Positions 46,301 through 55,455 of a stretch of 64,000 nt of DNA are shown here, in pieces. The stretch is from Plutella xylostella (lineage: Eukaryota > Arthropoda > Insecta > Lepidoptera > Plutellidae), in assembly GCF_932276165.1 (NCBI RefSeq), contig NC_063988.1:2666001-2730000 (forward strand). Reading direction: 5' to 3'. The notes under the pieces were generated by a model. The model did not search any database and was not told the DNA's origin. It worked only from the letters and a program-made list of their open reading frames with translations. The translations under genes were made by a program, and so were the position numbers. Every line of letters starts with the position of its first letter. Position 1 is the stretch's first letter.

Positions 46301-47527
46301 ATCGATGTATTCTACTAATATTGCTAGTTTTCGGGATGGTTTTTGGCGGGGAATGTATGGTCTGTCAGTAGGTTCAATGTTTGTAAAATAGTCTAAGGCA
46401 TTTTGAAATGTTTCTTCAATCTGTTGGCTTTTCTCTGAATCTAAATACTCAATTTGTTTAGGTGGTACTGCAATGTCTGTGAGGCAGTCAGTTTGGATCT
46501 GAGACATAAAATCCGGTCTGATCTCTAATTCTAATGGTGTGTTTGTATCAGGTAAGTTCGAGGCAATTTCTAATTCTGAAGCAATCTCTGTTCGTATTTG
46601 GGCGAGTCTATCATAATCTATAAGTTTATTGTTTATTATGATTCTCCTCTGATCCGAAATTCGCTGTTCTGATAGGTGAGATAGCTCTGGGAACCTGCTT
46701 GTAATGGCTTGATGTAATTGAGGTCTGTATGCTGTTGAGTTTGTGTCCATTTCTGTTATTCTAAAGTAACAACGCATTATTTCCTCGTTGTATTCTGAAG
46801 TCCACCTTATTCGCTGTGATTGCGTATGCTGGGTACTTTGCAGCCGAGCACCTTCAATTCCTGTTTCTATATTTTCTAGCTCTGTAGCAGCCTCTTTTTT
46901 TATTTCTTCTATTTCGTCTAGGGTCAATAGGTTGTTCCTTATGATGGCCCTACGCTGATCTCCTATTCTTTGCCGTGATACCTGCATGTGAGGGAATTTT
47001 TCAAGAAACTTGGTGTGTAGCGGTGGAAGATATACTTTTAAGTCTGTCTCCATTGCGGTAAGTTGATAGAAGGTACGCAGTATGAATTTATTCATGTCTT
47101 TGGTCCATTTCCTGCGTGTACACTTGCTGCGAGTAGTGGGCACAGAATCTGAGACTGTAGAAGCCTCCTGCGCAACATCTACAGGCAGTATGCTGAAGGA
47201 TGAAGAAAGTGTTGGGGAAGAGCGGTATGATGGATTTGTGGCTGAAGATGAATAGGGTGAGTATGGGTCCGATTCCTGATCTGATTGTTCGGCTGTAACA
47301 TATTGTTCGACGGGAGCCCGCCTGCTCAGCTCCGCGTCGCCAATGGTTCGCATGCTGTCACATCCAGCACTGGCTCCAGATGCGCCCCAGCGTCCTCCGG
47401 GAAGCGACCTTAAATTATATCTCCTAGTACTGGTCCAAGTCCTAGTTCTCGTATCTGACACAGCACTATTGACAGTGGACTGGGTCTCTCCTATTGATGT
47501 TGATGATCTGCTGGTTGATCGTGTCAC
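43373..47527 (-). CDS. R4/Dong-like LINE reverse transcriptase and endonuclease
   Basis: The open frame is 1384 codons from a GTG; no in-frame ATG lies just upstream before a stop. An ATG at 47660 in the neighbouring frame would join it if a run of nine G (47547-47555) were one base shorter. Residues counted from the GTG: a duplicated N-terminal helical domain (about 137-219 and 237-320), RT motifs (KAPGTDKIHNYW about 645, YIDYKKAYDSVPHSW about 775, GIFQGDALSP about 832, catalytic YMDD about 882), a CCHC knuckle (CRKCNALPETIQHITGAC, about 1193), and a restriction-like endonuclease (RPD about 1273, then DIAIP about 1288). Order and motifs fit the RLE-bearing R4/Dong group, not APE-type LINEs. 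No internal stop is present, so the enzyme may be functional apart from the start. Confidence 0.88.
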   Translation of the reverse strand: MTRSTSRSSTSIGETQSTVNSAVSDTRTRTWTSTRRYNLRSLPGGRWGASGASAGCDSMRTIGDAELSRRAPVEQYVTAEQSDQESDPYSPYSSSATNPSYRSSPTLSSSFSILPVDVAQEASTVSDSVPTTRSKCTRRKWTKDMNKFILRTFYQLTAMETDLKVYLPPLHTKFLEKFPHMQVSRQRIGDQRRAIIRNNLLTLDEIEEIKKEAATELENIETGIEGARLQSTQHTQSQRIRWTSEYNEEIMRCYFRITEMDTNSTAYRPQLHQAITSRFPELSHLSEQRISDQRRIIINNKLIDYDRLAQIRTEIASELEIASNLPDTNTPLELEIRPDFMSQIQTDCLTDIAVPPKQIEYLDSEKSQQIEETFQNALDYFTNIEPTDRPYIPRQKPSRKLAILVEYIDKKILPVNVNANTEFNSLQTTIYCAAWTAAKMNGAKLDLTPTTPEDQSTKRYNSKPRWQVRLERKVDDLRSKISRLTQYINGNRSKKLTKTVKKTLEEYKVHSTHEPPNSELTHFLDTLKQKLTVVASRLKRYTACSLRKTQNNQFFNNEKLFYRNLIKSSTNNTTNQPTETPPPEELQEFWSQIWADPKEHNADAEWIKEEELRYSETTQMEFDHIPLETYQDVLRSLHNWKAPGTDKIHNYWYKKFTYLHPFLYNFINNFIKNPQNIPKYVTEGITYMIPKDSSDTKNPAKYRPITCLQTIYKIITSCITQLIYIHCESNKILTEQQKGCRKFSQGCKEQLVIDSVILKLVKQKKKDLHTMYIDYKKAYDSVPHSWLLKILEIYKLNPQIINFLKLTMIKWTTQLKLNDRLTDFIKVQRGIFQGDALSPMWFCLAVNPLSNLLNSSQSGLRLSNRPDNNNHDRNVKINHLLYMDDIKLYASSESELDHLAELTDKLSQDIHMEFGIDKCKINSVKSGKTHPHQYQTQSGTTVEPLTESETYKYLGYNQAKQIQYKETKAKLTQQFKHRLNAILNTQLNAKNIVKGINTYAIPILTYSFGIIFWTKTELKNLQRTINTSMTKHRKHHPRACVQRQTLPRCEGGRGLIDIVNLHNKQITALRTYFHMKATTSNVHEAIVQTDTKFTPLNLQDRNPQLNETQTDHKIKISEWNRKTLHGRHPHDLSQPNVDKEASHEWLRRGELFPETEGFLIAIQDQVIETKNYQKHIMKLPGSHTDRCRKCNALPETIQHITGACKAIVQTDYKHRHDQVANIIHQKLAIKHNLAPSPPTPYYNYTPEVVIENSTHKLYFDRAILTDRTIHFSRPDITLIDKVNKSALIIDIAIPNTHNLQNTIAEKLSKYTDLKDEIIRMWRLKTATIVPIVLSTTGVILKQLEKSLRTLDLPSHTYKSLQKATVLNTCRIVRKFMQTDPTHTP

Positions 47528-47660
47528 TCTCTTAAGCGGTACGTTGCCCCCCCCCAGAGTACGAGGGGCAGCCCGAGCCTCGTGGCCCGGGGCGGGATTG
47601 ACCAGCGCTGTTGACGCTGGGACCCGCCTGGGGTAGCTTCGTCTCTCGTTCCGCTACCAT
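47528..47660 (-). CDS. Probable N-terminal start of the LINE frame, out of frame by one base
   Basis: The ATG at 47660 opens a 42-codon frame beginning MVAERETKLPQ that stops at 47532. It reaches the nine-G run at 47547-47555. With eight G it would pass directly into the long frame. Either the copy has gained a G, the assembly miscounts a homopolymer, or the element uses frameshifting. Evidence is positional and frame-based only. Confidence 0.55.
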
Positions 47661-48115
47661 GATGATGATGACTATGGCTCCGTTAGCCGCTGGTAAGTAT
47701 ATGTCGATAAACGACGCCAGCGTCCGCCCCTCACGTGGCACTGATGGTCGTGCCGGACGTGGAGTTAGATTTGTGAGGGGCTTATTATTATTATTATTAT
47801 GAATAGGATTAGGGTAATTGCTCTCATAATCCACATTCAGTAGTCCAATTAATAATAGCCAGCGGCCCAAGTGCGGCCCTGGACAGCGATAGGGCGTAAC
47901 CTCAGCACAATTACTTATTTGTGAAAGATGGCCGACATTATAGCTTATTGAATAACTACACTCGTTAATACTGAGCAATATCATTTTATTGCGTATCCGT
48001 GGTAAACGGAAAATTGTATTTACTGTGAAATTTGCTACGAGATTGTTTGTGCGAGATCTTGAAATTGAATATCAGAGTTCAGAGTATTATATCTACTCTT
48101 ACCCCAAATCTTTTT
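47661..48115 (-). other. 5' UTR or flank of the LINE
   Basis: 47661-47781 is GC-rich and belongs to the LINE. 47782-47800 is (TTA)n. 47801-47900 is again moderately GC-rich (GCGGCCCAAGTGCGGCCCTG) and has an open frame continuous with the region before, so it may also be LINE. Two possible remnants of the Lep1 end lie at 47803-47808 and 48115-48120. Confidence 0.45.
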
Positions 48116-48120
48116 AGGAT

Positions 48121-48486
48121 AATAATGATGTTTTTTATTTGTTTGTAAACACAGCAACATATAATTACGATCGCAGGTGGCAATTATTTGTAGAGGTATT
48201 TTATCAATAACAAACCTACCAACTTCACAGATAATGCTCAAATATCAATTAACGATGATTACAGTAGTCTTAAACTACAACATAATATCTATACACATAC
48301 ATAAATATATCATAATATAGGTTAACCTAAAACAGACAGGATACATAAATATACCGTAGAGACCATGAGTAAACATTAATGTAGTACCTATCTATTACTA
48401 CGAAATTACATTTACTGTATAATCGATCTCGTAATGTCTCGTAGTGTGACAAGAGACTAATGAGATCACTACTACCACAATCATAC
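48121..48486. other. Gene-free stretch
   Basis: No feature seen. Confidence 0.4.
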
Positions 48487-49063
48487 TTTTTAGGGTTCCG
48501 TAGCCAAAATGGCAAAAACGGAACCCTTATAGTTTCGTCATGTCCGTCTGTCCGTCTGTCCGTCTGTCCGTCTGTCACAGCCGATTTACTCGGAAACTAT
48601 AAGTACTACAGTGATGAAATTTGATGGGAATATGTGTTGTATGAACCGCTACAAAAATATGACACTAAATAGTAAAAAAAAGAATTGGGGGTGGGGCCCC
48701 CCATACATGTAACTGAGGGATGAAATTTTTTTTTTCGATGTACATACCCGTGTGGGGTATCAATGGAAAGGTCTTTTAAAATGATATAAAGTTTTCTAAA
48801 AAACATTTTTCTTAAAGTGAACGGTTTTTGAGATATCAGCTCTCAAAGTCGTAAAAAGTATGTCCCCCCCCCTCTATTTTTATAACTACGGGGTATAAAA
48901 TTCTAAAAAAAAATAGAGGTGATGCATGCTAATTAACTCTTTCAACGATTTTTGGTTTGATCAAAGTATCTCTTATAGTTTTTGAGATAGGTTGATTTAA
49001 CTGTAATTTTGCTGCTACGGAACCCTTTGTGCGCGAGCCCGACTCGCACTTGGCCGGTTTTTT
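48487..49063 (+). repeat. ~590-bp non-coding repeat, copy 2
   Basis: Almost identical to 10738-11334, in the same direction. It has one more CCGTCTGT unit, small differences in homopolymer length, and lacks about 29 bp (GGTTAAGTTATTGTGCTTAC and on) before GCTGCTACGGAACCC, a deletion between short TTTG repeats. Confidence 0.85.
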
Positions 49064-51506
49064 AATATACACTTACGTAAAGATTAGCACATTATCTACA
49101 CACATGCATAATAATAATGCTAATACCACTTTTGTTTTGTCCTTCAACCCAATCAAATAATGTTCATTTGATTGATATATGTATTAAAAATACTATTTCA
49201 AAAAAAACAAGTTCATTTGACCCAATTTCCGCTCGTAAATTAGTTTATTTATTTTCTTGTTTTAGGCATTTAAATTAATCTAAATGCCTTCCTGTTCTAA
49301 CAAACAAGTATTTAAGTATTTTAAAAATTCTTACTTTAATTTATATGCGCTTTTAAATTTAGTCGTAATTACAAAAATATATAACGAAATACTTAAGTAA
49401 TACCTAAATATTCATCATTACGGCGCATTGCAAACTCTAGTTAAATCTTTCTTAAAGCTAACTGACAATGACATTGTTACCACAGTAATCTGGGGTCGTC
49501 GACTATTTTCATAGCAGGTTTTTACAGCCAGTTGTGCATCCAGAATTTCTTATGCCCGCACATGTTCGTCGCATACGCACCTTGACACTCACATGTCATA
49601 TGTCAAGAGGACAACGACCTCTCAGCATGACGCTTCAATGCAGATTCGAACTTCGAATGCGGTTTTTATCTCTTAATTTTCGATGCCATTTTTGTTTTTA
49701 AATTGACCCAACACCTACGTGAATGGCCAGTTACTCATAAAAGAAAATTAAGTGAGACATCGACGTATAAATTCCCCAGCACCTCTGCATTCTCGGTTTT
49801 TGTACAGTTTTTGTGTATTTTAAATAAATAATGTTTTGAAAAATAATACTGAATTAGTTTACTGTTACTCAGTTCAGAGATCGATGTTTACAGCACTTTG
49901 GTTGGCTGGAACACATCATTTGTATTATGGAAATGGGCAAGAACGAGATTCCTGACTTAAAAGGCCGGACAAAAAGATCGTTTCAGCATCCTAATCTGAA
50001 ATGAAGTCATTTCCCGCGCGTGAGCCTACACAATGATCGTGTATGGACATGGGACACTCATTGAGCCGGCTGCGAGTAAGCCGACAGTCATTAAACAAAA
50101 AGTATTCATTTATTTTGTAAATGAATGAATACTTTTTGTAAAATACTAACACTGGCCACATAAAGCATAGGAAGTTTAAAAATAAAAACATTCCATTTTC
50201 AAATAGCGGGCTATTTGAAAACGGCGCACGTGGGTCGGTTGACATTTGCCCTCCGAGCCCCATGCAGCCGGTGCAATGTTGCAAGGAGGTCGCATGACTC
50301 ATCAAAACGATCAATCGTCGGGAATTATGAATAAATACACTCTGTAATAATTTGCCTATGGTCATGTGTGTTTGTTAAGAAAATAAGTAACTATTATTAG
50401 GACATGGATTTTAGCATCGTGCGGCTGACATCCGCCAGATGGGAATAATCTAATCAATCTATTATTGCATTCACTGACGGATGTCACAGATATCACTTTC
50501 ATTATTGCATAGAGTATAGTAAAGTTTATATGTAATTTGACCACATTTTGTACTTACTTCTAAACAATTTGATTTGAACTTAGATCTAAACAAATTATAG
50601 ATTTTCATGCTTCTACTACTGATGTGAGGTCATACTAAATGACATTAAGACATCCACGCCTATGACTTCAGCCTGACCTATGCCGTCATGTCTTTCTGAC
50701 TCATAACTTGGAACTTTTTATACGCACCTACGGTGCATTTCATTTGGAAAGGCCGTGCCTTATAAAAAAAACTCAAAAAAAGCGATCACCTTCTTTTTGC
50801 GAAATTATTTCCTTCGATATTTTCTGTTTTTTTCTAAAAGTTGGTAGGTTTGCCTACAAATTAAACCTGTCGTATAATTCTAAGATGCTTACCTAATATA
50901 CTTTCCTAATTACTAATTACTTAATTAATCAGTTAGAATCAAAATATACAATACAATTTATGTTGTATTTTCATTAAAATATAAACAACACTTCTGTAAA
51001 AAAATTCTTGCGTATTTCCTTATTCAGTTATATAAAATTATGTGATCCGTAAAACAGCTTTTTACAATTTATTACTAAATAAGCATAAAACAAGAGTACC
51101 TAATATCAAAGAATAACGAGTACTAGTACTACTGTAGTTGTTATTCTATGGTAATATGCTTAGAGATAAAGAAACCATAGCGACATATTTTATTTAAATT
51201 TAATGCTCTTGCACTATAAAACAGGTGCAGGCAAAACTACCGCGATTTAAATCGTCTAAGCCTCTTTTAATGAAAATATTAAATTTAATAATAACCCTTA
51301 ATCGCGTCTTTAATCCATTAGACACTTCATTAACCGTTAAATTGCGAACGCCTCCAATAAACTTCCTACTAAAGTATTAAATTTATTCGCGATTAATACT
51401 CTTGCGTCTTTAGTGTTCATCTCGGTCTATCTATCGTATACCTACATTCTGCTTTCATTTGAGCTCGTCTTTTTACATTACTGGAATACCAAACCCTTTT
51501 AACTTT
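49064..51506. other. Gene-free stretch with two hairpins
   Basis: No gene. AAAAAGTATTCATT with its complement at 50098-50140 and TTTTCAAATAGC with its complement at about 50193-50221 form two strong hairpins in a GC-richer patch (50000-50300). 51255-51420 is dense in TTAAT/ATTAA homeodomain cores, including TTAATCGCGTCTTTAATCC and GCGATTAATACTC. Confidence 0.45.
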
Positions 51507-51612
51507 CATCATCACGACACATCACGTCCCCACTACTCCAGATAAGCACCACTTGAAATGGTCACCCATCCAATGGCTGACCGTGCCAGTTGCTGCTCAA
51601 CCTCAGTGATCA
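51507..51612 (-). mobile_element. 5S rRNA-derived SINE, copy 2, with RTE tail
   Basis: Read on the minus strand: TGATCACTGAGGTTGAGCAG, GGCACGGTCAGCCATTGGAT and GGGTGACC match 5S rRNA in order. The element then runs through GGTGCTTATCTGGA to GTGGGGACGTGATGTG and TCGTGATGATGA, matching the RTE 3' end at 21855-21891. A 5S head joined to a LINE tail fits the SINE3 class. Confidence 0.75.
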
Positions 51613-53559
51613 GTTTAGATTACTGAAGCTAGCTCGACTCTGAAGGCTTCATGCGTTTTATCTTTACATGCCTGTTTTAACTAGCCCATTACATAATCAT
51701 AAAACTTCTATGTAGCAGCATTTGTTTTAGTGAGTAATAAGTATTTGTGGAAAGTAAAAATACGTACCATTCGCAACCATTTAGTAACGTAACGGTATTA
51801 GTCTAATAAGAAATATTGTTTGTTTCAGGTATATAAGCTGTGCACTTTGGATCAAACAAATAAAAAAAACAAACAAAAAACCGGTTTAGCCGTTTGGGAG
51901 CTACGCTACTACAGACAGATACATAGACACGTAAAACTTATAACATTACTTTTTTGTCGTGGGTAAATAAAATAAAAATTAAGTAAGTAAATAAATACCC
52001 TATAGTAAGGTTTGCTCGGTATGGCATTACATTAGTGATTCGGTATGTATGTAACCCCTAAATTCCTGAGCACGCGCCCAGCATACGGCGTTGGCGTTGT
52101 TCAATGATAATTAGGTACCTATACTATATACTGAGTAGTGATAAGACAGTTGTTATCGATAAAAAACTATGTTATTAAATTATATTAGTAGGCCTGCCCG
52201 ATTAACGTTTGTTGTCGGCTCTTTCTGTTTTTTATGTAGTCGGTGATACCAAGATATTCATATAATTAAACTATTTTCACAATAAGCTTTACCTACCTAC
52301 TATTGGTTTTTCATACTTACAAAGTTCCTTCTTTTACTGCGACATACAGCAGTCACACATCTCTAGCCGAACCAAAAATTCTTAGCAACATTCCTTATTG
52401 CCGCCCACACATATCAATTCGACCTTCTCAATGCTAATAGCAAATACAGAATAGCATTATCTGTGATATAAACAATACAGTATCTCAGCTCCGTGGGTGT
52501 ATGTATGTTACGGTTAAGGTGCAAGACTCGGCGATACGCAAAGTGCCCACAATGGCCGTATGGATGTAAATGTGCTCGCGAATAGGTTGTACTTGTTACA
52601 TTGTTAAATTAATTTAAATACTCGGTATGCTGTGTATTCTATGTAGTAAACTGATATACCTACCCAAAATTAAAATAATTACGAAAGTAGCTTAACAGTT
52701 CTTGATGAGTTGTATGAGATTGTTGATGATTAGTTACTCATACCACCCTGCCCATCGTCGCTTACATTCTCCATATCATATACGAATAGACTACTATTCG
52801 TATATACTTGGTGTAGATATTGTGTGTAGGTACTCGTGTATAGAATTGTTAGAAGTTAGAACGGAGGTGTCGGCTTGGCATGCGGAGTTACCCATATTTG
52901 GATCCTAAGTAAGATTTACAGAGTTACACGAGTAGATATATTGGGATTTAGCAGCGACATTCGCTTTAATAATTTACGATAAAATATAACAATACAATTC
53001 TGTCTATTTCTGTATATAGCACCAAGCTGAGCTAGAACCCGTTTCTGCACCGGGAAGCAACACCCTTGCTCATTTTCCTTTGGCTTTTTTTTTATTATTT
53101 GTTTTATTATTTATTTTTTGTGTTGTTTCCGTGTGTGTGTGAAATAAATGTATTTTCTTTCTTTCTTTCTATTAAAAGTATAATATTTCCAGCCATTCAT
53201 TTTCAATTTTGTAGGTATTTGTGTAAATAGACATAGTGAAGGACGGTTTTGTTTTATTTTTAATAATTTTATCTTAGATTACTTTAGTTAATTATATCTA
53301 AAATTATATTTATGACGTTCATTGATTAAATTATATACATATATTATAACTTACAATAGATAATATGCACCAGACTATTATTGATATACACAAAATTAAA
53401 AGTACAGATATGAAAACAGACATAACGTTTTGGGGCTCTGGCCACCTAATGACCCACAGATTAACAAACATACCTATACTTAAAACGTATGTACATCCTA
53501 ATTTATCTTCTGAGGGTTAAACTTCAGTCATTTAACTAAATGCTCACAATCATAAATCA
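51613..53559. other. Gene-free stretch
   Basis: No coding exon. 53030-53172 is a SINE/LINE-like 3' end (GGGAAGCAACACCCTTGCTC to GTGAAATAAATG) with a (TTTC)n tail at 53155-53170. Confidence 0.45.
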
Positions 53560-53700
53560 AATCTCAAGTGATTGATCCGATGTTCTCCGGACTTCGTGCC
53601 TGGAGTTCTAATTAACGAATAGCTATAAATGTCTATTAATTAGCTGCTTTATAATTTTATCGCACATTAAAGCTGAGATCAATTACGTCCGCTTTACATA
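53560..53700. promoter_or_regulatory. Candidate enhancer with homeodomain and Hox/Exd-type sites
   Basis: Contains TGATTGAT (Hox/Exd consensus, 53570-53577), two TAATTA palindromes (about 53611 and 53637), ATAAATGTC and TTTATAATTTTATCGC within 140 bp. It is 3.5 kb upstream of the candidate first exon at 57208. Site clustering only; function is inferred. Confidence 0.3.
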
Positions 53701-53710
53701 ATAGTCCTGA

Positions 53711-54014
53711 GGGCCACTCTATGACAAAAATTGAAGCCACGACTCTACGGTCAATCCATAAAGTCCTGACATTAAAGAGTGCGATTTTGCAAAGACTTTT
53801 TATCATTATCAGTTATTTACTTACATTTTAAAAATAGAATACCATTTGGTTATGGCTTTTTAACGGATTTGTCCTTTAATAAATATAATACATCGATTAA
53901 ATACCTACGGTCTGTAACAATTAGTTAAGATCCACTTCCGTTTTCAGGACTAAGTATATAGTTTTACTGTATCTCGTTGTATTAAATATATTTATTGTCA
54001 GTATAGAGTAACCC
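53711..54014. mobile_element. GGGTYACTCTATA MITE with an insertion
   Basis: The left part begins GGGCCACTCTATGAC and passes through GAAGCCACGACTCTAC. The right part begins TATCTCGTTGTATTAAATA and ends GTATAGAGTAACCC. About 220 bp of unrelated DNA (from 53750 to about 53970) separates core pieces that are adjacent in other copies. Confidence 0.65.
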
Positions 54015-54164
54015 TCGCGTATCGATCGCTCTTCCAATATTATGACTCTCTGATGAACAGTTTCTTGTTCCACTTTCATGTACTTACATACAATTATGTA
54101 CATATAACCTAACCTAACCAACGTTAAAAAGCCCCGACATTCAACACTAAGGTCTCTGTAATTA

Positions 54165-54235
54165 TTTTTTTGACAGTGACAGCATGTATTTTACCTCACA
54201 GGTAGCCACTAACCAGACAATGTGAAACAGGGCCT
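54165..54235. repeat. MITE end with GTGAAACAGGGCC motif
   Basis: ACCAGACAATGTGAAACAGG, the same end as near 32080. Only one end is recognisable. Confidence 0.45.
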
Positions 54236-54391
54236 AAAAGTCGCATTGCTACTGCATTGTCGTGTGCGTACAAACAATTGTAAATTAGTTGAGGCAAAAC
54301 AGTTTTATAAATTTAATTCTATGTTTCATATCAGCAAACTCATTTTTTATGATCCCAGGCAATAAAAGAGCGGGCATAGATTTAAGCTCCT

Positions 54392-54694
54392 TTGAAATAC
54401 TGGTTTATACCTACATGTGACCTCTGGGAATTAGTGCCGTCGGAACTAAATCACATCGAACAGGGTCAACGCATTATTAATCAATCGACTTCTAGTTTTT
54501 CCTTCGGTTCTCACATTACAGACCCTGTTTTGACAGCATTGAGACATAAAAATATCCACGACTGCCAAACGATTGGCTCTTACAGAGACATTTGGGGTAT
54601 TTCGATTTTATTGATCGTAAAATTGATAACGGTATTGTTTCAATATGTTTTATTGATTAGTTGCCTATTTGTTTACAGTTTAACTGAAGACTGA
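54392..54694 (+). CDS. Unidentified 100-codon frame with hydrophobic C-terminus
   Basis: An open frame with ordinary amino-acid composition and a hydrophobic stretch near residues 69-95 (ISILLIVKLITVLFQYVLLI), which could be a membrane segment. I recognise no family. No flanking splice signals or promoter were identified. It may be chance, or a fragment of a mobile element or exon. Confidence 0.2.
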   Translation: MKYWFIPTCDLWELVPSELNHIEQGQRIINQSTSSFSFGSHITDPVLTALRHKNIHDCQTIGSYRDIWGISILLIVKLITVLFQYVLLISCLFVYSLTED

Positions 54695-55194
54695 TGTGTT
54701 CGTATTATTATTATATTGATATATTTCAGTATTCTCTCAAGATATACCTAGAGTGTTTGTTATAGTCCAAAAACTTGTCTTTTATTAATACCTTCGAAAT
54801 AGGTTTTTATGCCAAAATTATAATCATTCATTTGTTTTCTGATAACGTAAACGTAACATATCACAGACATATTTTATACGCATGAATAAATTAAACAAAG
54901 CCATGACCAAATCCTGAAGAATGTTTTATTCTGTATACATACATGATTTAAACACTAAAAAATAATATGATTTTCAACTATTAACTGATAGAACAATAAA
55001 ATTTAAAGCATTCCATTGGATTTGGTTAGTAACATAAAATTTAAAATATGGTTGCCATATTTTCTGGTAAAAGGATTATAAATACAAAGGCAGAAGAGTA
55101 TTTTAATGAGATTATCTTCAGTCTATATCTTCAGTTAAACTGTTCGTTTACTACAGGCCAAGACAACTTTAACACTTGTCAATCCTTATCCTTA
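54695..55194. other. Gene-free stretch
   Basis: AT-rich, nothing recognisable. Confidence 0.4.
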
Positions 55195-55455
55195 TCCTTA
55201 CTAATATTATAATTATAATTATAATTATAATTATAATTATAATTATAATTATAATATAATATTATAAATGCGAAAGTAACTGTGTCTGTCTGTCTGTCTG
55301 TCTGTTACTCTTTCACGTCAAAACTACTGAACGGATTTGAATGAAATTTGGTATACATACGGTCTAGACCCTGGGAAAGAACATAGGCTACTTTTTATCC
55401 CGAAATTCCCACGGGAAAACTTTTAAGGCGAAGCGAAGCGCGCGGGAACAGCTAG
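55195..55455 (+). mobile_element. Lep1-like Helitron with expanded microsatellite
   Basis: Begins TCCTTACTAATATTAT, ends GGGAACAGCTAG, flanked A and T. The 5' AT-rich part has expanded into (AATTAT)n at about 55206-55252. The rest closely matches the copies at 18726 and 33548. Confidence 0.88.

Larger units (their letters stand above)
43291..47781 (-). mobile_element. R4/Dong-like LINE with restriction-like endonuclease
   Basis: A near full-length non-LTR retrotransposon on the minus strand. It has a 5' region, one long frame (43373-47527, probably starting upstream), and a short 3' UTR (about 80 bp) that runs into (TAA)n. (TTA)n also lies at the 5' side (47782-47800). Insertion in TAA repeats is known for Dong of Bombyx mori, an R4-clade element. 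The 5' limit is uncertain: the TTA run at 47782 may be a target or may be internal, in which case the element reaches about 48114. Confidence 0.8.

Noticed and set aside
47343..47802. Plus-strand frames opposite the LINE 5' part
   Set aside because: Antisense shadows of the LINE frame and its GC-rich 5' region.
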